Below are positions 1 through 7,299 of a stretch of 7,507 nucleotides of DNA, piece after piece; within the stretch, counting starts at the first letter, position 1, and every line of letters starts with the position of its first letter. The stretch comes from JBEGTT01 sp041179245 (lineage in GTDB: Bacteria > Pseudomonadota > Gammaproteobacteria > Burkholderiales > Rhodocyclaceae): positions 1 through 7,507 of the forward strand of contig JBEGTT010000222.1 in assembly GCA_041179245.1 (NCBI GenBank), written 5' to 3'. The notes beneath the pieces are model-generated. The model worked only from the letters and a program-made list of their open reading frames with translations. It was not told where the DNA came from and searched no databases. Position numbers and translations under genes: made by a program.

Positions 1-828
1 ATGCTGGCTCACACGCTGGGTAACCCGTACAACCTTGACGTCATTACTGGCCTGTGCAAAAAGCACAAACTTTGGCTCATTGAGGATTGTTGTGATGCGC
101 TCGGTTCCACTTACTACGACCAGATGGTCGGCACTTTTGGTGATATTGGCACACTGAGTTTTTATCCCGCTCACCACATCACCATGGGCGAAGGTGGCGC
201 GGTGTTCACCAACAACCCGGAGCTGAAGAAAATTGCCGAAAGCTTTCGTGACTGGGGTCGAGATTGTTTTTGCCCACCGGGTAAAGACAATACCTGCGGT
301 AACCGCTTCTGCCAAAAACTCGGCGAGCTTCCCGAGGGTTACGACCATAAGTACACTTACAGCCACCTCGGCTACAACCTCAAAATTACGGATATGCAGG
401 CGGCTTGCGGCTTGGCTCAACTTGAAAAAGCTGCCGATTTCATTGCCGCGAGGAAACAGAATTTCGCCTTCCTAAAAGAACAGCTCCGCGCTTGCGAGGA
501 GTTCCTCACCCTCCCAGAAGCGACGGAAGGCAGCGATCCATCATGGTTTGGTTTCCCCATTACCCTGCGCGAAAACGTACCATTTAACCGGGTTGATTTG
601 CTGAAATATCTCGATCAGTACAAGGTTGGCACTCGTTTGCTGTTTGCTGGCAATCTGACCCGGCAACCTTATATGCAGAACAAAAACTACAGAATTTCAG
701 GCAGTTTGCCGAATACAGACCTCATCATGCACAACACGTTTTGGATCGGTGTACAACCGGCCTTAAGTGAAGAGATGCTGGATTTTGCTGCAACTAAGAT
801 AAAAAATTTTCTGGGTATCGATTTCTGA
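1..828 (+). CDS. rfbH: CDP-4-keto-6-deoxy-D-glucose 3-dehydrase (E1, RfbH/DdhC type), 5'-truncated by window edge
   Basis: This is the C-terminal part of a PMP- and [2Fe-2S]-dependent dehydrase of the DegT/DnrJ/EryC1/StrS fold. With its reductase (E3), the family removes the C3 hydroxyl of CDP-4-keto-6-deoxyglucose on the way to CDP-3,6-dideoxyhexoses of O antigens; it acts in the cytoplasm. Seen in the sequence: the motif SFYPAHHITMGEGG (residues 53-66 of the visible part) has His58 where aminotransferases of this fold carry the PLP-binding lysine. The cysteines C31, C89, C91 and C99 give exactly C-x57-C-x1-C-x7-C, the E1 iron-sulfur signature. Adding 162 to these positions gives H220 and C193/251/253/261 of the 437-residue Yersinia E1 as I recall it, and 275+162=437. 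About 162 N-terminal residues should therefore lie upstream, and the ATG at position 1 is an internal methionine, not the start. The stop is TGA at 826-828. E3 and the CDP-glucose synthesis genes are not in the window. Confidence 0.93.
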   Translation: MLAHTLGNPYNLDVITGLCKKHKLWLIEDCCDALGSTYYDQMVGTFGDIGTLSFYPAHHITMGEGGAVFTNNPELKKIAESFRDWGRDCFCPPGKDNTCGNRFCQKLGELPEGYDHKYTYSHLGYNLKITDMQAACGLAQLEKAADFIAARKQNFAFLKEQLRACEEFLTLPEATEGSDPSWFGFPITLRENVPFNRVDLLKYLDQYKVGTRLLFAGNLTRQPYMQNKNYRISGSLPNTDLIMHNTFWIGVQPALSEEMLDFAATKIKNFLGIDF

Positions 829-843
829 CCCTCTGAACCCACT

Positions 844-847
844 GGAA
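844..847 (+). promoter_or_regulatory. Ribosome binding site for the NeuB-like gene
   Basis: GGAA lies 5 bases before the ATG at 853, inside the 24-base gap after the rfbH stop. It supports that start codon. No promoter or terminator is visible in the gap, so the gene is probably read from the upstream transcript. Confidence 0.55.
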
Positions 848-852
848 TAAAG

Positions 853-2358
853 ATGACCGCTGCAATTCCCAACAATCTGTTCGTACTTGAAATGGCCAAC
901 AACCACATGGGTGATCTCGCTCATGGACTCAAGGTCATCCGCACTTTCGGCGAGATTTGCAAAAGCTATCCATTCAAGTTTGCCTTTAAGCTTCAATATC
1001 GAGATTTGGATACTTATATCCACCCGTCCATGCGTGGTCGGGAGGATATTAAGTACGTTAAACGGTTTGCTGAAACCCGCTTAAGTCGTAAACAATTTGA
1101 TGATTTGATTGCGGCCATTCGGGGTAACGGCTTCCTCACTATGTCCACCCCGTTCGACGAAGCCTCTGTGGCAATGATTGAAGAACAGAATTTGGACATT
1201 ATCAAAATTGCGAGTTGTTCATTCACCGACTGGCCTTTGCTCGAACGAATTGTTCAAACAAACAAACCGATTATCGCTTCTACCGCCGGAGCCAGTATTG
1301 AGGAAATTGACCGCGTCGTCAGCTTCCTGATGCATCGAAATAAAAACTTTGCGATTTTGCATTGTGTGGGTGAATACCCCACGCCTAACGAGCGAATGCA
1401 CCTATCACAAATTGATTTTCTGAAAGCCCGTTATCCAACGGTTCGCATCGGATTTTCAACCCACGAAGACCCAAACAACACCGACATCATCAAGCTGGCT
1501 ATCGCCAAAGGGGCGAGTATTTTTGAAAAACATGTTGGCCTACCAACCACCAAATATCCGCTCAACACTTACTCGGCTAATCCCGATCAAATCAAGGCTT
1601 GGCTGGATGCAGCCTTAAGCACAACCACGCTGTGTGGTACAGGCCATACACGGCTACCGATCAACCCCAGTGAAATAGCCAGCCTAAGGTCTCTCCGCAG
1701 GGGTGTTTTTGCCCAGCGACCAATCCGGAAAGGCGAGCACCTCCATAATGCAGATGTCTATTTCGCTTTTCCCCCAGAAGATGGTCAATTTACAGCCAAC
1801 GACTGGTCAAAATACGCTGCTTTTATTGCCACCGAAGATATTCCAACCGATATTCCCCTGACGCCAAGCAATACGGCCCGAACGGATTATCACGAAAAGG
1901 TTTGGGAGATTGCCCGCAGAGCCAAACAGCTCCTGAACGAAAGTCAGGTCTCCGTTCCTGTCAGTACAGATCTAGAAATTTCTCATCACTACGGTCTAGA
2001 TAAGTTTGAAGAAACCGGACTAGTGATGATTACCGTGGTCAATCGCGGCTACTGCAAAAAACTACTCGTTTCGTTTCCAGACCAGCTGCACCCAGAGCAA
2101 TACCACCTCCAGAAAGAGGAAACCTTCCACGTCCTTTATGGCGAAGTCCATTTACGCCTCAATGGTGAGCTAAAAATCTGCAAACCCGGTGAGGTCATCA
2201 CGGTTGAGCCAAATGTGCGCCATTCTTTTTCCAGCCCAACGGGTGCCGTCATGGAAGAAATATCTTCGACCCATTTTATGGACGACTCTTTCTACACCGA
2301 CGAATCCATCAACCAAAACCCTGATCGTAAAACCTTGCTTACTTACTGGATGGTGTAA
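853..2358 (+). CDS. NeuB/SpsE-like PEP-dependent sugar-acid synthase with SAF domain and C-terminal cupin
   Basis: This is a 501-residue protein of the N-acetylneuraminate synthase family, whose members condense phosphoenolpyruvate with an open-chain sugar to make a 2-keto-3-deoxy sugar acid. Residues ~8-265 form the NeuB barrel: EMANNH (E13), FKLQ (K46, Q48), MSTPFD (97-102), KIAS (118-121), LHCVGEYPTP (169-178), GFSTHE (H204) and EKH (H227). H204 and H227 match the usual metal ligands. Residues ~275-340 form a SAF/antifreeze-like domain starting at SLRSLRRGVFA. Residues ~385-501 form a cupin: H413, H418, E423 and G430 in the first motif, with Q416 in place of the first His of HxH, and PNVRH (453-457) in the second. 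Ordinary NeuB enzymes are about 340-350 residues, so the cupin is an added domain. The usual GPDHxxS stretch after EKHFT reads YPLNTYS here, so the sugar substrate may differ. No NeuA or NeuC homologue is visible. The family is clear; the exact substrate is not. Confidence 0.88.
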   Translation: MTAAIPNNLFVLEMANNHMGDLAHGLKVIRTFGEICKSYPFKFAFKLQYRDLDTYIHPSMRGREDIKYVKRFAETRLSRKQFDDLIAAIRGNGFLTMSTPFDEASVAMIEEQNLDIIKIASCSFTDWPLLERIVQTNKPIIASTAGASIEEIDRVVSFLMHRNKNFAILHCVGEYPTPNERMHLSQIDFLKARYPTVRIGFSTHEDPNNTDIIKLAIAKGASIFEKHVGLPTTKYPLNTYSANPDQIKAWLDAALSTTTLCGTGHTRLPINPSEIASLRSLRRGVFAQRPIRKGEHLHNADVYFAFPPEDGQFTANDWSKYAAFIATEDIPTDIPLTPSNTARTDYHEKVWEIARRAKQLLNESQVSVPVSTDLEISHHYGLDKFEETGLVMITVVNRGYCKKLLVSFPDQLHPEQYHLQKEETFHVLYGEVHLRLNGELKICKPGEVITVEPNVRHSFSSPTGAVMEEISSTHFMDDSFYTDESINQNPDRKTLLTYWMV

Positions 2359-2360
2359 CG

Positions 2361-4202
2361 ATGTCTGATCAAGAACGCTACCGCGTCGCGGACTACATCG
2401 CCGACTTTATCGCCCGCATCGGCGTTAGACATGTATTTCTACTGCCTGGCGGTGGGGCAATGCACTTAATTGATGCAGCAGGTAAACACCCTGACATCCA
2501 AGCCGTCGCTTGCCTACATGAACAAGCCGCCGCTATTTCTGCGGAAGCCTACGCACGCATCAACGAAAACATCGGTGTGGCGATGGTCACTACGGGTCCA
2601 GGTGCCACCAATGCGATTACCCCTGTTGCCGGCGCGTGGATTGAGTCCGTACCCCTGATGGTGATCTCAGGCCAGGTCAAGCGAGCAGACATGTTGAGCG
2701 GTGCTCCCCTGCGCCAAAAAGGGGTTCAGGAAGTCGACATTATTCGTTTGGTCGACAGCATTACAAAATTCGCCGTCACCGTAGAACACCCGGAAGACAT
2801 CCGGCAAGTGCTGGAGCAGGCTTATTTTCTGGCACGTAATGGTCGCGCAGGCCCGGTGTGGATTGACGTCCCTCTCGATGTGCAAGGCGCGCCCATTGAC
2901 CCAACCCAGCTCATGGCTTGGACTCCGCCGACTTCAACGACCACCACACTTGGCCCCTCGGTCAGCGTTGTTGAGCAGATCAAACTGCTTCTTGCGCAAT
3001 CCAAACGTCCACTCATCATGGCAGGCCATGGTGTTCGACTCGCAGGCGCTGCACGTGAATTCAAAGCTTGGGTTGAAGCCCTCGGCGTTCCCGTGGTCAC
3101 GACTTGGAACGCACTGGATTTATTGCCCGACGATCATCCTCTCAATGCCGGACGGCCCGGCGTGGTGGCCTTGCGGGCAGCCAATTTTGTGGTGCAAAAC
3201 TGCGACCTACTGATCAGCATCGGCAGTCGCCTCGACAACATCATCACCGCCTACAACCCCCGTGGATTTGCGCGAGGGGCGCAAAAAATCGTAGTTGATG
3301 TCGACGTAAACGAAATCGACAAGCTGGACATGGACATCGCCATCGCCTGTACAAGCGATGCCCTATCCTTTATCACCACCTTACAGAGCGCTCAAATCCC
3401 AGCCAACCCCGCTTGGTTGTTATGGCAGCATCAATGCCAAAGCTGGAAACAGCGTTACCCAGTCAACGACGGACAAGCATTCCCCTCGAAGGGTGAAATT
3501 TCCCATTACCAGTTGATGGATGCCCTGTCGGATGCTATTCCAGCCGACACCTTAGTTAGCACCGGCAGCTCTGGCTTGGCGATTGAAGCTTTCTACACCG
3601 TATTTAGAAACAAGCCCGGCCAACGCGTGTTTTTAACCTCTGGCCTAGGTGCCATGGGGTATGGCCTGCCCGCCGCGATAGGCGCGTGTTTTGCCAATGG
3701 GTGCAAACCCATGGTCGCCATTGAAAGTGATGGCAGCCTGCAACTCAACTTACAAGAGTTGTCGACCCTAAGCGCCTTTAACTTACCAATCACGGTGGTT
3801 ATTCTAAACAATGGGGGTTACGCCTCTATTCGCAATACGCAACGGAATTACTTTAAAGAACGATACGTCGGCACAGGGCCTGAAGCAGGTCTATTTTTCC
3901 CAGACCTTAAGCAGATAGCAAACACTTACCATCTTGGCTACCTGCAAATCAATTGCATTGAAGAACTCGCCGCAGGATTAGCGAACATTCTGCCTAGCCA
4001 AGGCCCCCGTATTGTGGATGTCCGACTCGTCAGCAATGAAAGCCTTGCCCCCAAGGTGGCGGCCATTCCACAAGCAGACGGAGGAATGTTATCCATGCCG
4101 CTTGAGGACATGAGCCCGCTGTTGAGCCTTGAGCAACTGGGGAGAGAAATGCTCATCGGCATCAATGAAAACTCCATCAAGGCGCGCGATGGCCAAACCT
4201 AA
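2361..4202 (+). CDS. Thiamine diphosphate-dependent enzyme, acetolactate synthase fold (candidate YerE-like sugar acyltransferase)
   Basis: This 613-residue cytoplasmic ThDP enzyme has the order of acetolactate synthase. The N-terminal pyrimidine-binding domain (~5-180) carries LPGGG (28-32), the catalytic glutamate E54 in CLHEQAAA, and GPGATNAI (79-86). The central domain (~200-340) contains IGSRLDN (287-293). The C-terminal diphosphate-binding domain (~380-570) carries D457 and N484 of the D-x26-N Mg-ThDP motif, followed by GGYASIRNTQ. The acetolactate synthase stretch GTDAFQE reads RQKGVQE here (118-124), and the motif before Mg is ESDG rather than GDG. The protein is longer than typical (~550-580), with a C-terminal tail including PLEDMSP. 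No small regulatory subunit or other ilv gene is nearby, so branched-chain amino acid synthesis is unlikely. Next to RfbH, the best analogy is YerE, a ThDP/FAD enzyme that transfers a two-carbon unit from pyruvate to CDP-4-keto-3,6-dideoxyhexose. That role is inferred. The start lies 2 bases after the preceding stop, suggesting translational coupling. Confidence 0.9.
   Translation: MSDQERYRVADYIADFIARIGVRHVFLLPGGGAMHLIDAAGKHPDIQAVACLHEQAAAISAEAYARINENIGVAMVTTGPGATNAITPVAGAWIESVPLMVISGQVKRADMLSGAPLRQKGVQEVDIIRLVDSITKFAVTVEHPEDIRQVLEQAYFLARNGRAGPVWIDVPLDVQGAPIDPTQLMAWTPPTSTTTTLGPSVSVVEQIKLLLAQSKRPLIMAGHGVRLAGAAREFKAWVEALGVPVVTTWNALDLLPDDHPLNAGRPGVVALRAANFVVQNCDLLISIGSRLDNIITAYNPRGFARGAQKIVVDVDVNEIDKLDMDIAIACTSDALSFITTLQSAQIPANPAWLLWQHQCQSWKQRYPVNDGQAFPSKGEISHYQLMDALSDAIPADTLVSTGSSGLAIEAFYTVFRNKPGQRVFLTSGLGAMGYGLPAAIGACFANGCKPMVAIESDGSLQLNLQELSTLSAFNLPITVVILNNGGYASIRNTQRNYFKERYVGTGPEAGLFFPDLKQIANTYHLGYLQINCIEELAAGLANILPSQGPRIVDVRLVSNESLAPKVAAIPQADGGMLSMPLEDMSPLLSLEQLGREMLIGINENSIKARDGQT
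4179..4182 (+). promoter_or_regulatory. Ribosome binding site that decides the methyltransferase start
   Basis: AAGG sits 6 bases before the ATG at 4189, inside the last codons of the upstream ThDP gene. Neither alternative start in the same frame, TTG at 4129 or ATG at 4165, has a comparable purine-rich site, so 4189 is preferred. Confidence 0.6.
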
Positions 4203-5343
4203 ATCCGGCACACAGCAACATTGCCGGGTTTGCCAAGGGCCTCTATTTCCTGATCCGCTTTTGTATTACGCCGAGATGCCTGCCTCTGCTCAAGGATTCC
4301 TGAGCCAGGCGGAGCTTGGTACCGAACAGGGCCAAGGTATTCGCGTCGTGCAATGCGTTGCATGTGGTTTAGTTCAACTCGACGGAGAGCCGGTGCCGTA
4401 CTACCGGGAAGTTATCCGCGCCGCCGCTTACTCGCCCGAAATGCGTCAATTCCGGCTGGATCAATTTCTCGCGTGGGCGAAGCAATATCAACTGCTCGGC
4501 AAACCCGTCCTAGAAATTGGCTGTGGCAAAGGGGAATACCTCGAACTTCTCAGGGAAGTTGGGCTTAACGCCAGTGGGATTGAATACAGTCAAGCCCATG
4601 TTGACGCCTGTCTTGCTCAAGGATTACCCGCAACTTGCCGTTACTTGGGAGAACACAACACAGCAACCCAACCGTCTGGACTATTTGAGGGTTTTGTGTG
4701 CTTGAGCTTCATGGAGCACTGGCCAGCTCCCAAAACCGCGCTGGCTGATTTATGGGCCAGCCTTGCGGAGGGGGCGGTGGGTTTAATCGAAGTCCCCAAT
4801 TTCGACATGATCGTTCACGAAGGGCAGTTTGCCGAATTTATTGCTGACCATTTGTTGTATTTCACTGAACAGACTTTACGCAGCACGTTGGAACAAAACG
4901 GCTTCGATGTACTCCAAGTCAGTGTCGTGTGGCACGGTTATATTTTGTCAGCAGAAGTCCGCAAACGGCAGCCACTGACGTTGGACCTGCTCCATCAGCG
5001 ACGGACTGAATTGACCAAACAACTAAAGGATTACTTGACCCGGTACAGACGTGTTGCCATCTGGGGCGCAGGACACCAAGCGCTTGCGCTGATTTCTCTG
5101 ACATGTATCGCTAAGGACATTTGTTACGTGATTGACTCCGCACCATTCAAACAGGGGAAGTTCACACCCGCATCCCATCTGCCGATTGTGTCCCCACAAC
5201 ATCTATTTACCGACCGGCCCGATGCGGTCTTAGTCATGGCAGCGAGTTATTCAGATGAAGTCTGCTCGCAGCTCAAAAGCATGAATATTGGCTGTGCTAT
5301 TGCTGTGCTACGTGAACAACAGGTGGTTGAAGTCCCCACCTAA
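4189..5343 (+). CDS. SAM-dependent sugar C-methyltransferase-type protein (Zn-binding + class I MTase + C-terminal domain)
   Basis: This 384-residue protein has the three-part layout of nucleotide-sugar C-methyltransferases such as TcaB9, NovU and EvaC. The N-terminal zinc-binding domain has C12-x2-C15 and C56-x2-C59. The class I SAM domain has EIGCGKG at 109-115, a probable ribose-binding E132, and EVPNFD at 201-206. The C-terminal Rossmann-like domain (Methyltransf_14 type, ~250-380) begins around VAIWGAG (289-295). Family members methylate a carbon next to the keto group of an NDP-4-keto-deoxysugar. The conserved YHEH of characterised members appears as IADH (218-221): the presumed base H221 is kept, Glu has become Asp, and the Tyr is lost. 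Activity or substrate may therefore differ. The start at 4189 overlaps the ThDP gene by 14 bases and is backed by an AAGG site. The same frame stays open upstream to a TTG at 4129, which would add 20 residues. The stop is TAA at 5341-5343. Confidence 0.85.
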   Translation: MAKPKSGTQQHCRVCQGPLFPDPLLYYAEMPASAQGFLSQAELGTEQGQGIRVVQCVACGLVQLDGEPVPYYREVIRAAAYSPEMRQFRLDQFLAWAKQYQLLGKPVLEIGCGKGEYLELLREVGLNASGIEYSQAHVDACLAQGLPATCRYLGEHNTATQPSGLFEGFVCLSFMEHWPAPKTALADLWASLAEGAVGLIEVPNFDMIVHEGQFAEFIADHLLYFTEQTLRSTLEQNGFDVLQVSVVWHGYILSAEVRKRQPLTLDLLHQRRTELTKQLKDYLTRYRRVAIWGAGHQALALISLTCIAKDICYVIDSAPFKQGKFTPASHLPIVSPQHLFTDRPDAVLVMAASYSDEVCSQLKSMNIGCAIAVLREQQVVEVPT

Positions 5344-5400
5344 CGCAAAAATCACACCCAACAAACTCCACCACCCTATCCTCTGAAAGCTCGCCGTTAC
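5344..5400 (+). other. 57-base gap, no promoter or terminator seen
   Basis: This is the longest non-coding stretch in the window. It is rich in A and C, with no hairpin or T-run of a terminator and no clear -35/-10 pair. The only purine run near the next start is GAAAG at 5385-5389, 11 bases from the ATG, which is a weak ribosome binding site. The stretch is 19 sense codons in the same frame as both flanking genes, so a single TAA separates the two reading frames. Confidence 0.6.
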
Positions 5401-7296
5401 ATGCATTCAATCATCGAACCCGCAGAAACGTTGTTATCCGACGAAGAACGCGCCAAACGCAATGGCCTGATGGCTCGCAAGCCCTATATTGCCCAGAAAC
5501 TGGCCCGAATTGCGGAGATGGAAGCGCGTGGCGAGGTCAGCCCCATCATTCGTCTGGAAAAAAGCTATCTATGCAATTTTGAATGCACCCATTGCTCTGC
5601 CGAATACTACATGGACCGCCATTACAAAAAGGTCCTGAAGGTAGTGGATACCCGTCGCAAAATGGATTTAGACGATGTCCGCCGTATTTCACGGGAAGCA
5701 GACGAACTCGGTCTTGCCCGTTTTGTGATTACCGGTGGCGAACCCTTGGTGATGAAAGACTTTGACGAGGTTGTGGCAGCCATTGACCCCGAAAAACACT
5801 ACATCATTACCGATACCAATGGCTGGTTCCTCGACCTTAAACGAGCTCACCATCTGCGTGCGATTGGTGTAGAAAAAGTGCAGTTGTCACTCGATAGCTT
5901 CATCGAAGCTGAACACGACCACTTCCGCAACAAACCAGGTTCCTACAAACGGGTCATGCGAGCGATTGATGCCAGCATCGAGGCTGGCCTAAACCTCATT
6001 CTGGCAACGGTCCTGGTCAAAGGTCGCGCTAGAACCGAAGAATTCCGACAAATGTGTCAGTTTTGCACGGACAAGGGGATTGGCCTCTATGTCTCGTATG
6101 CCAAACCCACAGGGTCATGCACAGAACACCCCGAATTTGTCATCGAAAAAGAAGACGCCGACATCCTGCGCCAAATGGAGCGTGAATTCAAAGTCTTCAC
6201 CCACATGACCCCATCATATGGATCACACAAAGGTTGCATCACGGTCAAAGGCATCATCACCGTCACCTCCAGCATGGAAATCACCCCTTGTCCGTACATT
6301 GATTTTTCAATTGGTAATCTCCGCGAGACACCGCTCAAAGCCATTCTTGATCGAGGCATGAGCAACCCTTGGTTAGGCCCTTATCGCCCAGACTGCATCA
6401 TTGGGGAAGACCCCAAGTTCATCCAGATTCATACCGAAAAAACCAAGGGGGTTATTGACTTGCCTTTACCGTGGGGCAAGGGGTTTACAGACCACGACAC
6501 GCTCACACCCCAGACTGCGCCAGTACAAAACGAAGGGGCTTTTGATGAACGAGGCCGAGCGATCCCGACAGGCTTGCATCACCCCGCGCATAGGCAAACT
6601 CGGTACTACTTCCAACTTGTAAAACCAAGCGTAAACCTCGCGCAGATTCATCAACGTACCCAATCCCTCTTTCCTACAGCGCAACTACCTAGCCTTACAG
6701 AATTCACGCAACGGTTAGCCGAGCTAAAGGAACGCCTGTGTGCTGACCCGCTGACAGCCAATCTATTCAAAGGAGTAGCGGTTCCGCTGCTGATCCCCGC
6801 TACCCCCGTCTCTGATATGGGGCAAGTGTTAGATAACGTTTACCTGCCGGCGGTCGAACAAAACTTCCTCGCAACCTTCCCCAACGCCACCTTCAAAAAT
6901 CATTGCTCGCCCCTCAACGGCACACTCACTGTAGCGCCTGAGAGCCGCCATGACACGCTCCTCAAGGCCTTAAGCCATGATGCCGTGGTGGCCTACTATT
7001 TTCCGGCCCTGACCGAGTTTTCCTTGCCTGCCGCCCGAGAACAAATCGCCAAGCTGCCAGAACACTTGCTCCTTGCCGGGGGAATTGATACCTGTGCGGC
7101 CCTAATTTCGGCCCCCGACCTTTTACTCAACCCTCACGGTTACCCACCCGTACTCTGGTTTGCGGCACTCGATGCCCAGAACCCCAATACCAACGTGCAT
7201 TTTGAAGCCTACGGCTACGATCTCACCTTTAACCAACGCCAACACTTTGGTAAAAATGCGGAGTCTTGGGCCAGCGGCATTGTCGCTATCAACTAA
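5401..7296 (+). CDS. Radical SAM enzyme with twitch-like cysteines and an unrecognised ~250-residue C-terminal region
   Basis: This 631-residue protein has a radical SAM core at ~48-270: C58-x3-C62-x2-C65 for the SAM-binding [4Fe-4S] cluster, ITGGEP at 110-115, and QLSLDS at 161-166. A short SPASM/twitch-like part follows, with C279-x17-C297 (ending PCPYID), GNL at 305-307, and C332 in PDCIIGEDP. These cysteines could hold an auxiliary cluster. Radical SAM domains of this kind usually end near residue ~380. Residues ~372-631 are extra: they include NHCSPLNGTLTVAPESRHDT (500-519), LLLAGGIDTCAALISAPDLL (556-575) and a Tyr/Phe-rich end, and I cannot assign them to a family. The reaction is unknown. 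In a deoxysugar cluster it might be a radical dehydration, deamination, epimerisation or methyl transfer, but nothing in the sequence chooses between these. The ATG at 5401 is the first start after the in-frame TAA at 5341; its ribosome binding site is poor. The SDR gene follows after 3 bases. Confidence 0.9.
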   Translation: MHSIIEPAETLLSDEERAKRNGLMARKPYIAQKLARIAEMEARGEVSPIIRLEKSYLCNFECTHCSAEYYMDRHYKKVLKVVDTRRKMDLDDVRRISREADELGLARFVITGGEPLVMKDFDEVVAAIDPEKHYIITDTNGWFLDLKRAHHLRAIGVEKVQLSLDSFIEAEHDHFRNKPGSYKRVMRAIDASIEAGLNLILATVLVKGRARTEEFRQMCQFCTDKGIGLYVSYAKPTGSCTEHPEFVIEKEDADILRQMEREFKVFTHMTPSYGSHKGCITVKGIITVTSSMEITPCPYIDFSIGNLRETPLKAILDRGMSNPWLGPYRPDCIIGEDPKFIQIHTEKTKGVIDLPLPWGKGFTDHDTLTPQTAPVQNEGAFDERGRAIPTGLHHPAHRQTRYYFQLVKPSVNLAQIHQRTQSLFPTAQLPSLTEFTQRLAELKERLCADPLTANLFKGVAVPLLIPATPVSDMGQVLDNVYLPAVEQNFLATFPNATFKNHCSPLNGTLTVAPESRHDTLLKALSHDAVVAYYFPALTEFSLPAAREQIAKLPEHLLLAGGIDTCAALISAPDLLLNPHGYPPVLWFAALDAQNPNTNVHFEAYGYDLTFNQRQHFGKNAESWASGIVAIN

Positions 7297-7299
7297 CCC

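Noticed and set aside
1..3. ATG at position 1 as the true start of the dehydrase
   Set aside because: The family has about 160 more N-terminal residues, and the visible part aligns end to end with the last 275 of 437. This is an internal methionine at the window edge.
829..852. Promoter or terminator between the dehydrase and the NeuB-like gene
   Set aside because: The 24-base gap is too short and contains only a ribosome binding site; no hairpin or promoter boxes are seen.
853..2358. Assignment as sialic acid synthase neuB
   Set aside because: The barrel is NeuB-like, but the GPDH motif is missing, a cupin is added, and no neuA or neuC is visible. Giving the symbol would overstate the evidence.
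2822..3100. Antisense open frame of 92 codons, and similar minus-strand frames at 6087-6365 and 763-1023
   Set aside because: They mirror conserved coding sequence of the ThDP, radical SAM and NeuB-like genes, have no recognisable domains, and have no sensible start context.
2839..3213. A 124-codon plus-strand frame inside the ThDP gene
   Set aside because: It is an alternate frame over a clearly conserved enzyme domain, with an unnatural composition and no known motif.
4129..4188. TTG at 4129 or ATG at 4165 as the methyltransferase start
   Set aside because: Neither has a ribosome binding site, and the extra residues lie before the zinc-binding domain with low-complexity character. ATG 4189 has AAGG at a good distance.
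2361..4202. Assignment as ilvB/alsS acetolactate synthase
   Set aside because: The fold matches, but motif changes, the missing small subunit and the sugar-gene context argue against amino acid or acetoin metabolism.
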